Positions 28,201-38,999 of a stretch of 64,000 bases of DNA are shown in pieces. Under the pieces are notes generated by a model. It did no database searches. It was given only the letters and a program-made list of their open reading frames with translations, and was not told where the DNA came from. Position 1 is the first letter of the stretch. Every line of letters starts with the position of its first letter. The translations under genes and the position numbers were made by a program. The DNA is from Charina bottae (lineage: Eukaryota > Chordata > Lepidosauria > Squamata > Charinaidae), in assembly GCA_023362775.1 (NCBI GenBank), contig JALMGJ010000001.1, forward strand, positions 93,776,501-93,840,500, given 5' to 3'.

Positions 28201-31200
28201 ACAAACATCCATTTCCAAATTAAGCATAACAGAATGAATCCATCCTGAGAGGCAGCATTTATATCCATATCATTATGAGAACATTTCATTTTGTCAATGT
28301 CCAGTAACAGCTTTGACTGCTTGAGAGGAAATCATGTATTTCTGCACTGAGCTTGCTGAATTCTAGTGATCCTGCGCATTCTCTGCCATGGACATTCTAT
28401 GCCTGGCATAGCTTGCTGCATGTCTAACATTTATTAGCCAGTGGTACATTTGCAAAGAGACCCGGGGTGGGGGAGATTGATTTAGAGCAGGGTTTCTCAA
28501 CCACGGTTCCGTGGCACCCTAGGGTCCCACGAGAGGTCACTAGGGGTTTCCTGGGAGATCACGATTTATTAAAAAAATTATTTCAAATTCGGGCAACTTC
28601 ACATTAAAGAGATAAGTTCCATTCTTTATTTTTAGTTTAAGAACACTGTTAATGCATATATACAGGGCTACCCATGAAACAAATATAATAATTTTATAAC
28701 TTCTGGCCTATATTTCAGCGCGAATGTGCAGGGGTTCCCCGAGGCCTGAAAAATGTTTCAAGGGTTCCTCCAGGGTCAAAGGTTGAGAAAAGCTGATTTA
28801 AAGTGTTCTGGCTTTATTTGGGAGAACAAGGGTAGGAAAGAGGGCTCTTGAGAATCCTGAACTGTCTCCAGTGAACTGAATTCCTTCTATCTTGAGGAGA
28901 ACAGAGGAAAGGGCAGCCACCCAGCGCAACCCAAGCCACCTCACAGTACAAGGCAAGCTGGGGATTTATTTTAGGCCCCCGTTTTACTACATAATAATAG
29001 GCTTTGCATCAGCTGGTTCAGCCTGACCACAAGATTAAAAAGTGAAAGCAAAATATCAGATGGCCACGTTGGATGAGGCAACCTCTCAAACTACAGCATA
29101 AGTCCCCTATGTGGGGGGAGATGGGCAGTGATATAAGATGGATGGATGGATGGATGGATGGATGGATGGATGGATGGATGGATGGATGGATAGATAAGAA
29201 ACAACCATCTTTTTATTGTCTATCAGGGCCAGGTTTGCTGTGATCAAAAAGGTCATTTTTAAAGGGAAACGGCGATCAATTGTCCTTTGCATTTTAATGA
29301 AACCTGAGGGGTTAACTTCAAAAAAGGTGGAAAAATGACTGCTGACTCTGCCTTCCAGCAGAATAATTCAAAGGAGGCAAATTGATAGAGAAGCGGCACC
29401 TTTTCTGCAGACAAGCCGTCTGATTTCAAAAGATGTTTTCTCTTTGGTGAAAGATATCCAGGCAGCTTATATAATTTGTTTTGCTTTCTTTATTTGCACT
29501 GACAGTGTTTCTCTCAGTCTGTTAAAATCAGCTGTTGTGGACTCAGAACTTATGTTGTTTTTCTTACAAGTTGTTGTTGCTTTCTCAGATAATCCTGCAT
29601 AATTTGTTTGCTGGAATATCTCTTCCAAACTCAAATAGGACTACAGAACGAGGGGAGCTCTTGCATTGCTGGCATGTCCCTGAACCCCTTTTTTAATGTG
29701 TGCTTAAAGCTGGGCTTCTGTTTCCTAAAGCAAGGAGCTGCCAGCTGCCCTCATCTTGCCCTCTCAACAAGCATGAGGTAGTGAAGTTCTTACCCTGTTC
29801 CCTTGTCATGGCAGCAGCATCCCCATCCACATGCCCAATGTTCTCCAGGTAGTCTTGGAGCACCCTAGGACAGACCAAGCCATAGCTCCGTCACGTTGCA
29901 TGGTGGAGCAAGCCACAGCACAGATACAAGGTTGACCAACTTGCAAAGGACAAGATCATAACAACCATTGCAACAGAGAATGCTGTAGCTGTCAGAGTAG
30001 GTGGGTGGGAAGATGGGCAGACGAAATCATTTGGGCCTCCAATCCTTTTTGTTGTATGCCTGCCCAGACTCAATGGTGTGGAGAGGGCACTCTTCAAATG
30101 TTCAGGTAAGTGCTTAATCCCTGGGTTCAGCTAACATATAGGGTAAAGGTAAAGGTTTTCCCCTGCACAGTCGTGTCCGACTCTAGGGGGTGGTGCTCAT
30201 CTCCGTTTCTTAGCCGAAGAGCCAGCGCTGTCCAAAGACACTTCCGCGGTCATGTGGCCGGCATGGCGCACGTGGAACGCTGTTACCATCCCACTGAAGT
30301 GGTACCTATTTATCTACTTGCATTTGCATGCTTTCGAATTGCTAGGTCAGCTAACATACTAAATCCTAAATCTTAAGGAACAAAATGCAGTTGTTGTGTT
30401 CACATCACATGCTATGCTCAAACAAATAAATGATGTGTTCCCACCTAATACCTAAGGTGATGGTTGAGTCCCTACAACTTGCTGAACCATAAGCTACCAA
30501 GCCCCATTTTAGCCTAGGCTAGTGAGTAGTTTAAATCCAGCTAGTATATGCCTGATTGATTATGAATATTAACATAGGTTGGTAAGCCAAGGCCTGTGCA
30601 AACCAGCTCTAAAAGCCCCCAGGTTCAGCTGGAATACACAAATTACCTGAATGGGGAGATGGAATCTTTCCCTGTGTTATTTTTGGAGAGAAAGTGGGAA
30701 GGGAGCTGTCCTGGGATGGACTGGGACAGAAAGACTATCAGTCAACCCTCATCCAGCTACAGAAGCACCAAATTTTGGACTTCTTGGACCTCAACCTTTC
30801 ACCTGTGGCAAAAGGGCTGAATCTTGGGAGGGGCACACCTGTTGGTGACAAGTACTCACTTTAGAGAATCTTGGCCTGGGTGCAGAGGATTCAGGATGGG
30901 TTGATCCATGGAATCGTGGGGGATCTCAGGCCTAGAAGACATATACAAAGTGGGGCAGGCACAGAGCGGGCAGGCAGAAAGACGTTTAACCACCTCACTA
31001 TACGTTCCTCTGCGGTACAGAAAATGACTCGCAGGCCCATTCTCAGCTCTGATGGCTCCTTTAGGAGACAGTTCGCTGCCCACCTCTGTGGTCACAGACA
31101 CCCTCATCCCTTTCAACTGGGCGGTACCTGCCACTGCTGTTCTTTGGTGCTGCCCAGCTGGCTGGCACAATGAAGAACCCAACTGCTAGAAGTAGCCTCT

Positions 31201-31204
31201 TCAT
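25279..31204 (-). CDS. CGREF1: Cell growth regulator with EF-hand domain 1, complete 5-coding-exon gene
   Basis: CGREF1 is a secreted calcium-binding protein linked to cell adhesion and growth control. Coding exons in transcript order: 31204-31128, 30931-30860, 29864-29794, 27190-27066, 25647-25279 (TGA). Junctions are GT-AG and in phase, giving 237 aa. The start [18 protein letters not shown] is a clear signal peptide, followed by [11 protein letters not shown], like human AAPKDGVTRPD. Two EF-hand loops are seen: [12 protein letters not shown] in exon 4 and [12 protein letters not shown] in exon 5, both with acidic residues at the ligand positions. The tail is shorter than human (301 aa from memory) and lacks the repeated Gly/Glu/Ala-rich array, consistent with that array being a mammalian expansion. 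A non-coding 5' exon probably lies upstream but was not located. Confidence 0.93.
25818..26655. mobile_element. Composite hAT (TAGGCTGACCAT family) carrying SINE cargo
   Basis: It is flanked by CCAACAAG at 25810-25817 and 26656-26663. The termini are TAGGCTGGCCAT and ATGGTCAGCCTA. One element end of about 95 bp occurs twice, at 25818-25912 and 26148-26243, and between them lies an inverted SINE plus GTCCCATT. That junction matches the SINE-hAT junction at 38290-38320. It lies in CGREF1 intron 4 (25648-27065). Confidence 0.85.
25913..26147 (-). repeat. tRNA/CORE SINE (dimeric core) inside the composite hAT, copy 2
   Basis: Two cores with the linker CTAGGAAGGAGCCAATGG (reverse) and the complete 5' head GCCAGTTTGGTCTAGTGG are present. 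The LINE-type 3' tail is missing, cut at the hAT end near 25913. Confidence 0.8.
26776..26994. mobile_element. Non-autonomous hAT (CAGAGCTTTCC family), copy 5, variant interior
   Basis: The ends are CATAGCTTTCCAAACTGT and AGTTTGGAAAGCTCTG. The flanking 8-mers GTCTAGTG and GTCTAGCG match at 7 of 8 positions. The interior is a large imperfect hairpin: CCTGGAAGCGCTGATGGTGC is mirrored by GCACCATCAGCACTTCCAGG. Confidence 0.85.
27690..27825 (+). repeat. CR1 LINE 3' end
   Basis: GGATTCCTGCACGGAGCAGG, GGGTTTGGACTCCATGACCT and the end CAATGATTCTATGA are the CR1 3' UTR and its terminal repeat. Confidence 0.75.
28040..28155 (+). repeat. 5S rRNA-like sequence (5S-derived SINE or pseudogene)
   Basis: GAAGCTAAGCAAGGTTGGCC, TGGCTAGT and CCTGGAAATACTGCATGCC follow the 5S rRNA order (GAAGCTAAGCAGGGTCGGGC, TGGTTAGT, CTGGGAATACCGGGTGCTG). 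The internal promoter region is partly kept. A diverged copy, either a 5S-headed SINE or a 5S pseudogene. Confidence 0.7.
28488..28795. mobile_element. hAT-Charlie-type MITE
   Basis: The ends CAGGGTTTCTCAACC and GGTTGAGAAAAGCTG form an inverted repeat. The 8-mers ATTTAGAG and ATTTAAAG flank it (7 of 8). The interior repeats GGTTCC-type phrases. It lies in CGREF1 intron 3, between exons 27190 and 29794. Confidence 0.82.
29105..29200. repeat. LINE-type tail plus (GATG)n microsatellite
   Basis: GGGGGAGATGGGCAGTGATA is followed by about 14 GATG units. Confidence 0.85.
30139..30346 (-). repeat. tRNA-derived SINE, 5'-truncated, with target duplication
   Basis: This antisense copy of the 1380-1718 family lacks the tRNA head. 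TCAGCTAACATA flanks it at 30127-30138 and 30347-30358. The truncation and target duplication show ordinary LINE-driven insertion. Confidence 0.88.
30390..30610. repeat. Dispersed hairpin-type repeat, copy 5
   Basis: Contains GTGTTCACATCACATGCTAT, TTGCTGAACCATAAGCTACC and GTGCAAACCAGCTC. Confidence 0.4.
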
Positions 31205-31899
31205 TCTGGTCCTGGTGGGCAGAGGGGAGGCACTTCAGTTCACGTCCTGCAGATCACTGGGGGTAAAAATATCTCTCTGGAGTGGACGCCGCTACCTGCA
31301 GTGACAGAGATGCATATAGTGCTACAGGAACATTGAGGTTCCCTTTGCGCACTGTGGGCTAGCAAAAGCAAAGCCTCCAGCCAGAAGGAAGCAGAGAAGA
31401 TGGACAGAATCGTGAGCCATCCATCAGGAGGAAAAGAAGTCTTCGGTCTGGTCAGATTTGCCACCAAGTACGGGTATGCTGGTTCAAGAACAAGCAGCCT
31501 AAAATTCACTTCCATAACTGCTTCTGCTAACCTGAGTCAAGCAGGGAGGCAATACTTTATTCTTCCTTCCCACACATAGTTCCACATTCCAGTCCACCTC
31601 ACCCCCTTCATGCCGCTCCCACACATTACCTCTCAGAAGATGGGGTGCAGCGGTAGTATGGATTCTAGCATGTCCTTGACTACATTCAGCTGCAGCTAAG
31701 GGGAATTACATTTCTTGGTATGCCCCCTCCCATCATTCACTGCAAATAGAAAATCAGCCCGCGAGAGAGACAGATTGCAGCAGAGTCCCCCATTTGCTCC
31801 ATTAATTTCTACTGGCAGGTCAACATTTTTGCTTTAAAATAGACAGAATGGTTAAAAAGCATCTCTGACCTGTCGATGGCTGTGGCACAGTCTTCCCTA
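31205..31899. other. CGREF1 upstream sequence
   Basis: No coding sequence or repeat recognised. A non-coding CGREF1 exon may be here or in the GC-rich block beyond. Confidence 0.3.
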
Positions 31900-32660
31900 T
31901 CTTTCCCCACTGCTAGTGCTCCAGCTGCAGGGAACGGAGCCAGCGTGGAAAAACCTAGGGCCCAAGCGCTCTTGCCTCCATTCCTGCCCTCAAGGACTTC
32001 GAGCTGGAGAGTCCGGCGGCGCCGTCCTCCCTCCCCCTCCACGTTGCACACCCATTCTGCAGGGCAGCCCTCACCCGCTGCGGGGCAGGGTGTGGCGCAG
32101 CAGCAGGGAGCAACACTGTTGCGCATGGATCTCCTCCGGTTACGGAATTCGCCTCGCGGCACGGATCCGCGTGCTGGGGTTTGGGCGGGAGGGGCGTAGA
32201 GACAGACCTTCTCTCTTTCTCCTGCTGGCGCAGTCGCTTCGCGGCGCCGGTTGGTGCCCATCGGCCGCAGTCTCGGGGCCACGTGGCGGAAAGGCGGGTG
32301 CTGGCAGACACATTCATTCCCGCCTCTCTCCCCCTCGCGCGTCCCGGCGCTCCTCTAGGACAGGTTAACTTAGCTGCTCCCGGCGCTCTTTGCCAGCCGG
32401 TCACCGGCGCGCGGTGGAGGGGGATGATCTATGAAGCGCCGAGCCCGGGAACCCCAAAGGGAATCGCTCTTCCCAAAGGGCCCTGAGAAGGATCTCGTCG
32501 TGATTCCTGGACGGGGGAAGGAGAAAACTGCCGGTAGTGTCTTCTTTCCAGTTCCACAGAGCAACTGAGGGCATCGCTCCGGGTTATGCCTGCCCTGAAC
32601 GAGCCTTGGTAAAATTTCGTTTGCAGTTCCTCTCCCACGGAAGACTCCATCCTCTGCTTT
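31900..32660. promoter_or_regulatory. GC/CpG-rich block, likely CGREF1 promoter
   Basis: A dense CpG stretch (CGCGGCACGGATCCGCGTGC and others at about 32150-32460) upstream of the CGREF1 coding start. Overlapping open frames on both strands are a by-product of GC content and match no gene I know. A reverse-strand AAGGTCTGT near 32205 could be a splice donor of a 5' exon, but this is unproven. Confidence 0.45.
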
Positions 32661-33022
32661 GGAGCTCAAGGAGCCATGGCCTGGGTGAAATTAAGGAAGG
32701 AAGTTTCATTTTTGAGTAATAGTGCTGTTAGGGCGGGAGGGCTGACTCATGTTCAGGGCCTCCACGTTCAATGCCACATACACACTTCAAAATATGTTTT
32801 TAAAAAGTCTGCAGAGGACCTGTTCTGCTTCTTCCTATTCCTTCATTTCCAGATCCTTTGGAAAAAATGAAGTTGGATGAAACTATAGCTTAGGTTTCCC
32901 TTCCGTCCCATTACAAACTTTTAAAGTGCTAGAAAGAAGAAATGGGGAGGAAGAGAAACTGGAACCTAGAGCATCCAGGGATGGGGGAAGAGGGCATGTT
33001 ACTGTGCTCTGGATCCTTAGAG

Positions 33023-33454
33023 CAGAGCTTTCCAAACTGTGTGTCGCGACACGTTAGTGTGTCGGCTGCAGTGTCTGGGTGTGTCGCGGCTGCTGCTGCC
33101 TCCGAGCCCTGCCAAGATTCCACGCAGGTCCTAGTGCCTGCTTTGTGCCTTGCTGCCTCCAAACCTGCTGTGATTCCACGCAGGTCCTAGTGCCTGCTTT
33201 GTGCCTTGCTGCCTCCAAACCAGCTGTGATTCCGCGCAGGTCCTAGTGCCTGCCTTGTGCCTTGCTGCCTCCAAACCAGCTGTGATTCCGCGCAGGTCCT
33301 AGTGCCTGCCTTGTGCCTTGCTGCCTCCAAACCTGCCCTGCCAGGATTCCACGCAGGTCCTAGTGCCTGCCTTGTGCCCTGCTGTAAGAGTGTGTCGCGA
33401 AGTGATGCATGTCTAAATAGTGTGTCACCAACATGAAAAGTTTGGAAAGCTCTG
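33023..33454. mobile_element. Non-autonomous hAT, copy 6, with expanded minisatellite
   Basis: The ends are CAGAGCTTTCCAAACT and AGTTTGGAAAGCTCTG; CCTTAGAG flanks it exactly (33015-33022, 33455-33462). Five tandem units, starting at 33116, 33172, 33228, 33284 and 33345, have the form GATTCCACGCAGGTCCTAGT. Spacing is 56 bp for the first three intervals and 61 for the last. Other copies hold about two. Confidence 0.94.
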
Positions 33455-33697
33455 CCTTAGAGAATTGTGGCCATCACCCTGTTGCCATTTCTCAAAGTTC
33501 TTCTTATTTGCAGCAATTGCGCAAGCCAACAGCTAACTGGCAGCTCAGATCCAATAAAAAGATACCCGTCTACTTCAAATCATTCCTGGTGATTTCATGG
33601 ACTGTCTATGGGGCTTTCTTGGCAACATCATAAAGTGGTTTGCCATTGCTTCCCCCCCACTTCCCAGGTTAGCCTTTAACCCTGGAATTTCTTAGAA

Positions 33698-33963
33698 CAT
33701 AGCTTTCCAAACTGTGTGTCGTGACACTTTAGTATGTCGCGAGACACAGTTTAGTGTGTCGCCACACAACCCGGAAGTGGATGTGCACGGCGGCAGTGAC
33801 GACGGCAGCGGCACACCATCAGCGCTTCCACGTTTTAGTGGAAAACACGAGGCCACCACCATGCACACCGCCCCCCCCCCCCCCCGCCGTGCAGGCCCCC
33901 TGTGTGCCCCTGCACCGCTGCCGCTGCCACCACTGGTAAGGGGGGGCAGTTTGGAAAGCACTG
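33698..33963. mobile_element. Non-autonomous hAT, copy 7, diverged interior
   Basis: The ends are CATAGCTTTCCAAACTGT and CAGTTTGGAAAGCACTG. The interior is GC-rich with a C run and CCCGGAAG and CAGCGCTTCC motifs like copies 1 and 5. The flanking 8-mers (TCTTAGAA, TCTCCTGT) do not match well. Confidence 0.75.
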
Positions 33964-34689
33964 TCTCCTGTTAAAAGGCTACCTCATCCAATTCTACCTT
34001 TAAGATGACCCAAAGTTTGTGATGTGCTGCCATCTAGCTACAGTAGGTAGCTGTGTTACTTTCCTAATTAGTTCTTTTTTTCCTAAAAAACACTGCCAGA
34101 TGTAAATAACAGAATGTTTAAACAGTTTTAAACTTAAATAACAATTTGAGTTTTAATGTTTTTTTACAGCTAAGTTCAAATTGTAAAACATGTAGCGGCA
34201 TTTTTCTAATTCTACTCTCATTTATTTTATTTTGCTGAAAGAAATTATTTTGCTTTGTTTAGTCATTTAAATCTAACAATTTCAGTCTTTCTATATAAAA
34301 TGGGCAATAAAATGACTTGATGGTGCATAATCAATCAATAATAAATAACTGCCCACATTCCTCGCAGATGGTGAAACATTAACCATCTACATTTAGGAAG
34401 CTTTATGACAAAATAATTTGCCAAATAAGTTCCATGACTGGGTTTCATTCCTATAATGAAATAAAGAGGAGTAGGTTTTGTTTACAATGTGAAATGTTAA
34501 TTGTCCAAGACAATAAACTACTTTTGGACTGATTAGTTCCTGTCACTACTGAAACCTTAGGAAGAAAAGCCAGCTTTGTGCTAGATGATTAAGGCAGAAT
34601 TTTTCCCTGATCTTACAGAATTGGCTGATGCTTCTCTCACAATACAACTATCAGGTTTAAATGTTCCACCAAGATTTTTTGTTGTTGTG

Positions 34690-34885
34690 GAGTTCTGGAA
34701 ATTGTTAGCAGCCATGTTCACAACAAGCTATTTATTTAATTATGGTGAACTGAATAACCCACATTTAGTTGGGTTTATAAACTACAATGATTATTTTTGC
34801 TTCAACACATCCATGCACCACGTCAGAAACAAGAAACCTCACATTTTGGCTTAGTTTATTACATGAACCCAGCCAGTGTGTGAGG
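34690..34885. repeat. Dispersed hairpin-type repeat, copy 6
   Basis: Contains ATTTTGGCTTAGTTTATTAC and ATGAACCCAGCCAGTGTG. Confidence 0.4.
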
Positions 34886-34989
34886 TAGCAATTAACTGGC
34901 AGAGTTCTAAATCTGTCTTGGCTAAGGAGATCCAACTACTTCATTTTCTCAGTGGCTGAGTTTGCCCAGTATGCTTAATCAGGTGCATT

Positions 34990-35340
34990 TTCATAATATA
35001 CCAGGCTTGGTTAGTTTACCAGCGGTCCCCAACCTTTTCGGCACCAGGGACCAGTCATGGAAGAAAACTTTTCCACGGACCAGGGGGGCGGGGTTTGCAG
35101 GCGGGAGCCAATCACGCACACCGGGGGCGGGGTTTGCAGACGGGAGCCAATCGTGCACACCGGGGGACGGGTTTGCAGGCTCACTAGTGGGCCACGGCCC
35201 ACAGGTTGGGGATCCCTGGTTTAAACCTTGATTAGTTTTTGTATGTGCATGACTATCCAAGTTGTGTGAACCCAGCCCTTTAGTTTACTGTTCCATGTAC
35301 TGTGTTTGAATCCAGAAAATGGGTTAATTTAGTAACCCCC
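34990..35340. repeat. Dispersed hairpin-type repeat, copy 7, split by a hAT
   Basis: GGCTTGGTTAGTTTA lies left and GTTTAAACC, AAGTTGTGTGAACCCAGCCC, TTTAGTTTACTGTTCC lie right of the hAT at 35034-35220. Confidence 0.4.
35034..35220. mobile_element. hAT-type MITE with three tandem internal units
   Basis: CAGCGGTCCCCAACC and GGTTGGGGATCCCTG are inverted ends of Charlie type. The interior has two 39-bp units and a partial third of GGGCGGGGTTTGCAG (about 35084-35180). No clean 8-bp duplication is visible. Confidence 0.75.
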
Positions 35341-35483
35341 AAATCAGAAGAAGTTTTGTAGCACCTTTTCCAACTAACAAACTTATTAAAAAGGCATAAA
35401 TTTTCATGAGCTACAGCTTCATCAGATGCATCATCAGAACATCAAATTAATGGAATCATATCATAGCATCCATTTTTTCTATT

Positions 35484-35580
35484 GGAATGGAATGGAATGG
35501 AATGGAATGGAATGGAATGGAATGGAATGGAATAGAATAGAATAGAATAGAATAGAATAGAATAGAATAGAATAGAATAC
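35484..35580. repeat. (GGAAT)n-(AGAAT)n microsatellite at a LINE tail
   Basis: About ten GGAAT units switch to about eleven AGAAT units. It abuts the 3' end of the antisense LINE at 35581. Confidence 0.9.
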
Positions 35581-36690
35581 TTTATTAGCTAAGTATGACT
35601 AAACATACAAGGAATTTGACTTTGGTGCAAGAGCTCTCAATGTATTTACCTAACATCAAAAAAATAATAATAAATTATACAATCAAGAAAATAAAAAATA
35701 AAAAAATAATACTACAGCTATTTAACTAACACATACTCATATTTAAAGGGAAAATTAAGGGACAATAATACTGCATCTGTTATCTAGCATATGTTCACAT
35801 ATAACAGAGCATTACCGGTCACGTCTTAGCAGTCATGTCTTATCATACAATACATCATCAATCATTATCTCATGCTACATTAATTAAAAGTTCAACAGAG
35901 CAATGGCATACATTATCAATCATATCATGCTGCATTAATTAGGAGTTCAACAAATCAATAGCACAAGGGAAAAAACTGTTTCGATGTCTAGATGTTTTGA
36001 CATACGGTCCTCTATAACGCCATCCTGATGGAAGAAGTTGAAACAGTTTATATCCAGGGTGAGAAGGGTCTGCAGATACAGTATCTTCTCCGCCCTACTT
36101 TTGACCCTTGCAACATACAGGTCGTCTATAGAGGGCAGGTGGATTACAATAATTCTTTTTGCAGACTTGACTATCCATTGGAGTCTATATCTGTCCTGCC
36201 TGGTTGCAGAGCCAAACCAGACAGTTATAGAAGAACAGATAACAGACTCAATAGTTCCTCTGTAAAACTGTACCAGAAGCTCCTGAGATAGTTTAAACTT
36301 CCTAAGTTGACGCAGGAACAACATCCTTTGTTGTGCCTTTTTGATAACAGTTCTGATGTTAAACGTCCATTTCAGATCTTGTGAAATTATGGAGCCCAGA
36401 AACTTAAAGGACTCCACTACTGATACAGGGCCATTGAGTATAGTAAGGAAAGGGGAATTAAAGGAGTTCTTTCTAAAACCCACAACCATCTCTACAGTTT
36501 TAAGTGTATTCAGTTTCAAATTGTTGTAACTGCACCACATGACCAGTTGTTGTACCTCCCGTCTATAAGCTGACTCATCACCATTCCGAATGAGACCAAC
36601 GACAGTTGTATCATCTGCAAATTTCAAAACTTTAACAGAAGAATCTTTTGAAGTACAGTCATTGGTACAGAGGGAGAAAAGCAGCGGGGA
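35581..36690 (-). mobile_element. L2/Rex1-type LINE, 5'-truncated
   Basis: The reverse frame reads VLKFADDTTVVGLI (RT motif C), LKLNTLKTVEMVVGF, SFKFLGSIISQDLKW and KKAQQRMLFLRQLRKFKLSQ. FYRGTIESVICSSITVWFGS and RLQWIVKSAKRIIVIHLPS follow, the usual C-terminal half of L2/Rex1-type ORF2. The remaining 226 codons are open. The 3' UTR ends in AATAAAG and the microsatellite. Probably a fairly young, truncated copy. Confidence 0.78.
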
Positions 36691-37070
36691 GAGTAAGATT
36701 AATATTATTAATCATCAAATCCATATATCATAATTCTATTCTTTTCTGTTTCACACAAAAAGTCTGAAAGGGTCTTCCAATTTGCCATAAAATTAGTCAT
36801 GTCTTTTCTCCAATCAATGTCAATTTCGCCATCTCAGCCAACTCCATCAACTTTACCATCCATTCTTCCATTGTAGGTAATATCGAGTATTTCCACCTTT
36901 AAGCATATAAAAGTCTTGCTGCGGTTATCATATATAAAAACGAAGTCAAATCGCTTCACCAGATCACAAAAGCTTATGCTTTTTAATAAAATTTCTTACT
37001 CAGAAAAGATGCTACCAAAATCCTGATTTTTGGCTACCACAGACTAACACAGCTCTCCTTCTACAATGTC
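36691..37070. repeat. Unclassified interspersed repeat flanking the LINE
   Basis: CTTATGCTTTTTAATAAAAT and GGCTACCACAGACTAACACA belong to a repeat I have seen widely in reptile DNA but cannot name. A related piece (TTGTAGCACCTTTTCCAACT, GAGCTACAGCTTCATCAGAT) is at about 35345-35435, on the other side of the LINE. Confidence 0.35.
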
Positions 37071-37336
37071 TTTAATAACCAAGTAAACATAGTGTTTGAA
37101 CTCAATCAGTGGCTTGATTCCCACAACCGCTTTTAATCTAGCTAGTAAATATATTTGGGAGGGGGGTTGCATAAATACTATACCTCAAACTTAATTTAGT
37201 TTAATATAACCAAACTTAAGATGTGCAAATGCAATCACTTTACTAGTGATTGCAGTGACTTCAGTGTGATGGCCAGAATAACCAGTGTCAGCCTAGCCTT
37301 CCTGTTGCAGGGCAGCTGTGTTGGATGAAATGGGAC

Positions 37337-38296
37337 TAGGCTGACCATGCGTACCGTTTTCAATGGGACAGTACCGTTTTTTTCACATTTCCCGACCGTC
37401 CCGTCATTTTAATATAAATGTCAATTTTGTCCCTTTTTTAAAAAAACCGTGTCGCTGGTGATGTCAGAATGGAGCCTGACTCAGAGTTGAGGGAGGGGGA
37501 GCTCAGCAGCAACAGTTGGAAAATTGCAACAAATTTTAATTTGGCAGGAAACCTGCAGCGGGAAAACCAGGAGCAGCCGATTGGCGGTGATCAAAAGGTG
37601 GAGCCGCTACCGCCTATCAGCACCAGGAGAAAAAAGGCAACAAGACGCGCCAAATGGAAAGCGAACCGGTTGGTTCCTATCCAAAAACGGGAAGAAAAGA
37701 ATTTAAAAGGACGTCCAAAGGAGGAACGAGTTGTCAGGGACAACCGTTCACCTCCTGCTTCAGGCCTCGTCTCTTGCCTCCAGCCGAAGCCTCTGCAGAA
37801 CTCGAACTTGAAGGCGCCATAGAACCTCTTCCCCCCTCTGCTGTACCCAGCCTTCCTGCGCCTTCTCTACCTGTCGCCGATCCGGACCCAGCCTCACCGA
37901 TCCAGCCGGCCGCCACACCCCGCCTTCCTGTGCCTTCCCTGCCTTGCCGATTCCACCCGCCTTCCGACTCTGTCGCCCGGCGCTTCCTCCTCCGTCTGTC
38001 GCCTTGCCAAACAGAATCCTGCCTCGCCGTTCCTTCAAGCCAACCGCCTGGAACCCTCCGTGTTGCACCGCTCAATATGTTCATGTGATAAAACCTTTTC
38101 ATTTTAATGAAAACAGAAATCTTTTTATATATACAGTAATCTGTTTAAGGACCAGCAAATGGATCTTAAAAACTCTTTAAAACTTTTTTGATTGTCTTAC
38201 TTTTTCATGAATACGGGATATTACATAAGTTTAACCCCGTCCCATTTTTGCCATCCCAATATCCCGTTTTCGTCTCAAGGAAATATGGTCAGCCTA
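37337..38296. mobile_element. hAT (TAGGCTGACCAT family) with GC-rich interior
   Basis: The ends are TAGGCTGACCAT and ATGGTCAGCCTA; AATGGGAC flanks it exactly (37329-37336, 38297-38304). Outer parts match the composite at 25818-26655. The middle (about 37445-38085) is unlike that copy: GC-rich, with a 144-aa frame (37654-38088) rich in Pro, Ser and Ala and no known domain. It may be captured host DNA or part of a longer parent element. Confidence 0.82.
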
Positions 38297-38304
38297 AATG
38301 GGAC

Positions 38305-38660
38305 ACAATTGCCAGTTTGGTCTAGTGGTTAAGGCAACGGGCTAGAAACCAGGAGACTGTGAGTTCTAGTCCCCCCTTAGGCATGAAAGCCGGCTGGGTG
38401 ACCTTGGGCCAGTCCCTGTCTCTCAGCCCTAGGAAGGAGCCAATGGCAAAGCAGGAGTCTGTGAGTTCTAGTCCCGCTTTAGGCATGAAAGCTGGCTGGG
38501 TGACCTTGGGCCAGTCACTCTCTCTCAGCCCAACTCACCTCACAGGGTTGTTGTTGTGGGGAAAAGAGGAGGAGGAAGGAGTATTAGGTATGTTAGCCGC
38601 CTTGAGTTATTTATAAAAATAATAAAGGGATAGAAAATAAATAAATAAATAATAATAACA
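38305..38660 (+). repeat. tRNA/CORE SINE, dimeric core, copy 3 (full length)
   Basis: GCCAGTTTGGTCTAGTGGTT head, two cores each with GCTGGGTGACCTTGGGCCAG, linker CTAGGAAGGAGCCAATGG, and tail TTGAGTTATTTATAAAAATA with (AAAT)n. It begins a few bases after the hAT target duplication. Confidence 0.85.
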
Positions 38661-38999
38661 CACATATATTAGTGTGGGAAGTCCAAGCTTCATCTGACAA
38701 ACATGACTAGAGTGTTTTGTCCACGTTCAGAAGTTCTCTTTATTTCCTTGTGAGTGGAATCATAAAACAGGAGTCCCTCGTTTTATCCTTCGTCTTTTTT
38801 TTCCCCCTGACGCCCTCGATTAGCTCGGTGGGGACGATCTTGTCAGTTTAATTCTTCCTTAACAGGTATACAATCATATTTCCAGTAATCCTAATGCTTC
38901 CTTTCTCCTCTGGTCCCTCTTCCCTTTATTGCCTTCGAAAGTTTTTTTCTCATTAGTCTCTCTCCTCATTCTCCCGATTTTATCTCTCATCTGATCATC

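Noticed and set aside
31809..32486. Several overlapping 100-157-aa frames on both strands
   Set aside because: They arise from high GC content in a CpG-rich block; no homology, splice pattern or domain supports them.
33116..33400. CRISPR-like direct repeats
   Set aside because: The units are contiguous with no unique spacers, and the host is a vertebrate; it is a minisatellite in a hAT.
37469..38102. Open frames in the GC-rich hAT interior as a gene
   Set aside because: No known domain, low-complexity Pro/Ser/Ala content and position inside a transposon; kept only as a finding.
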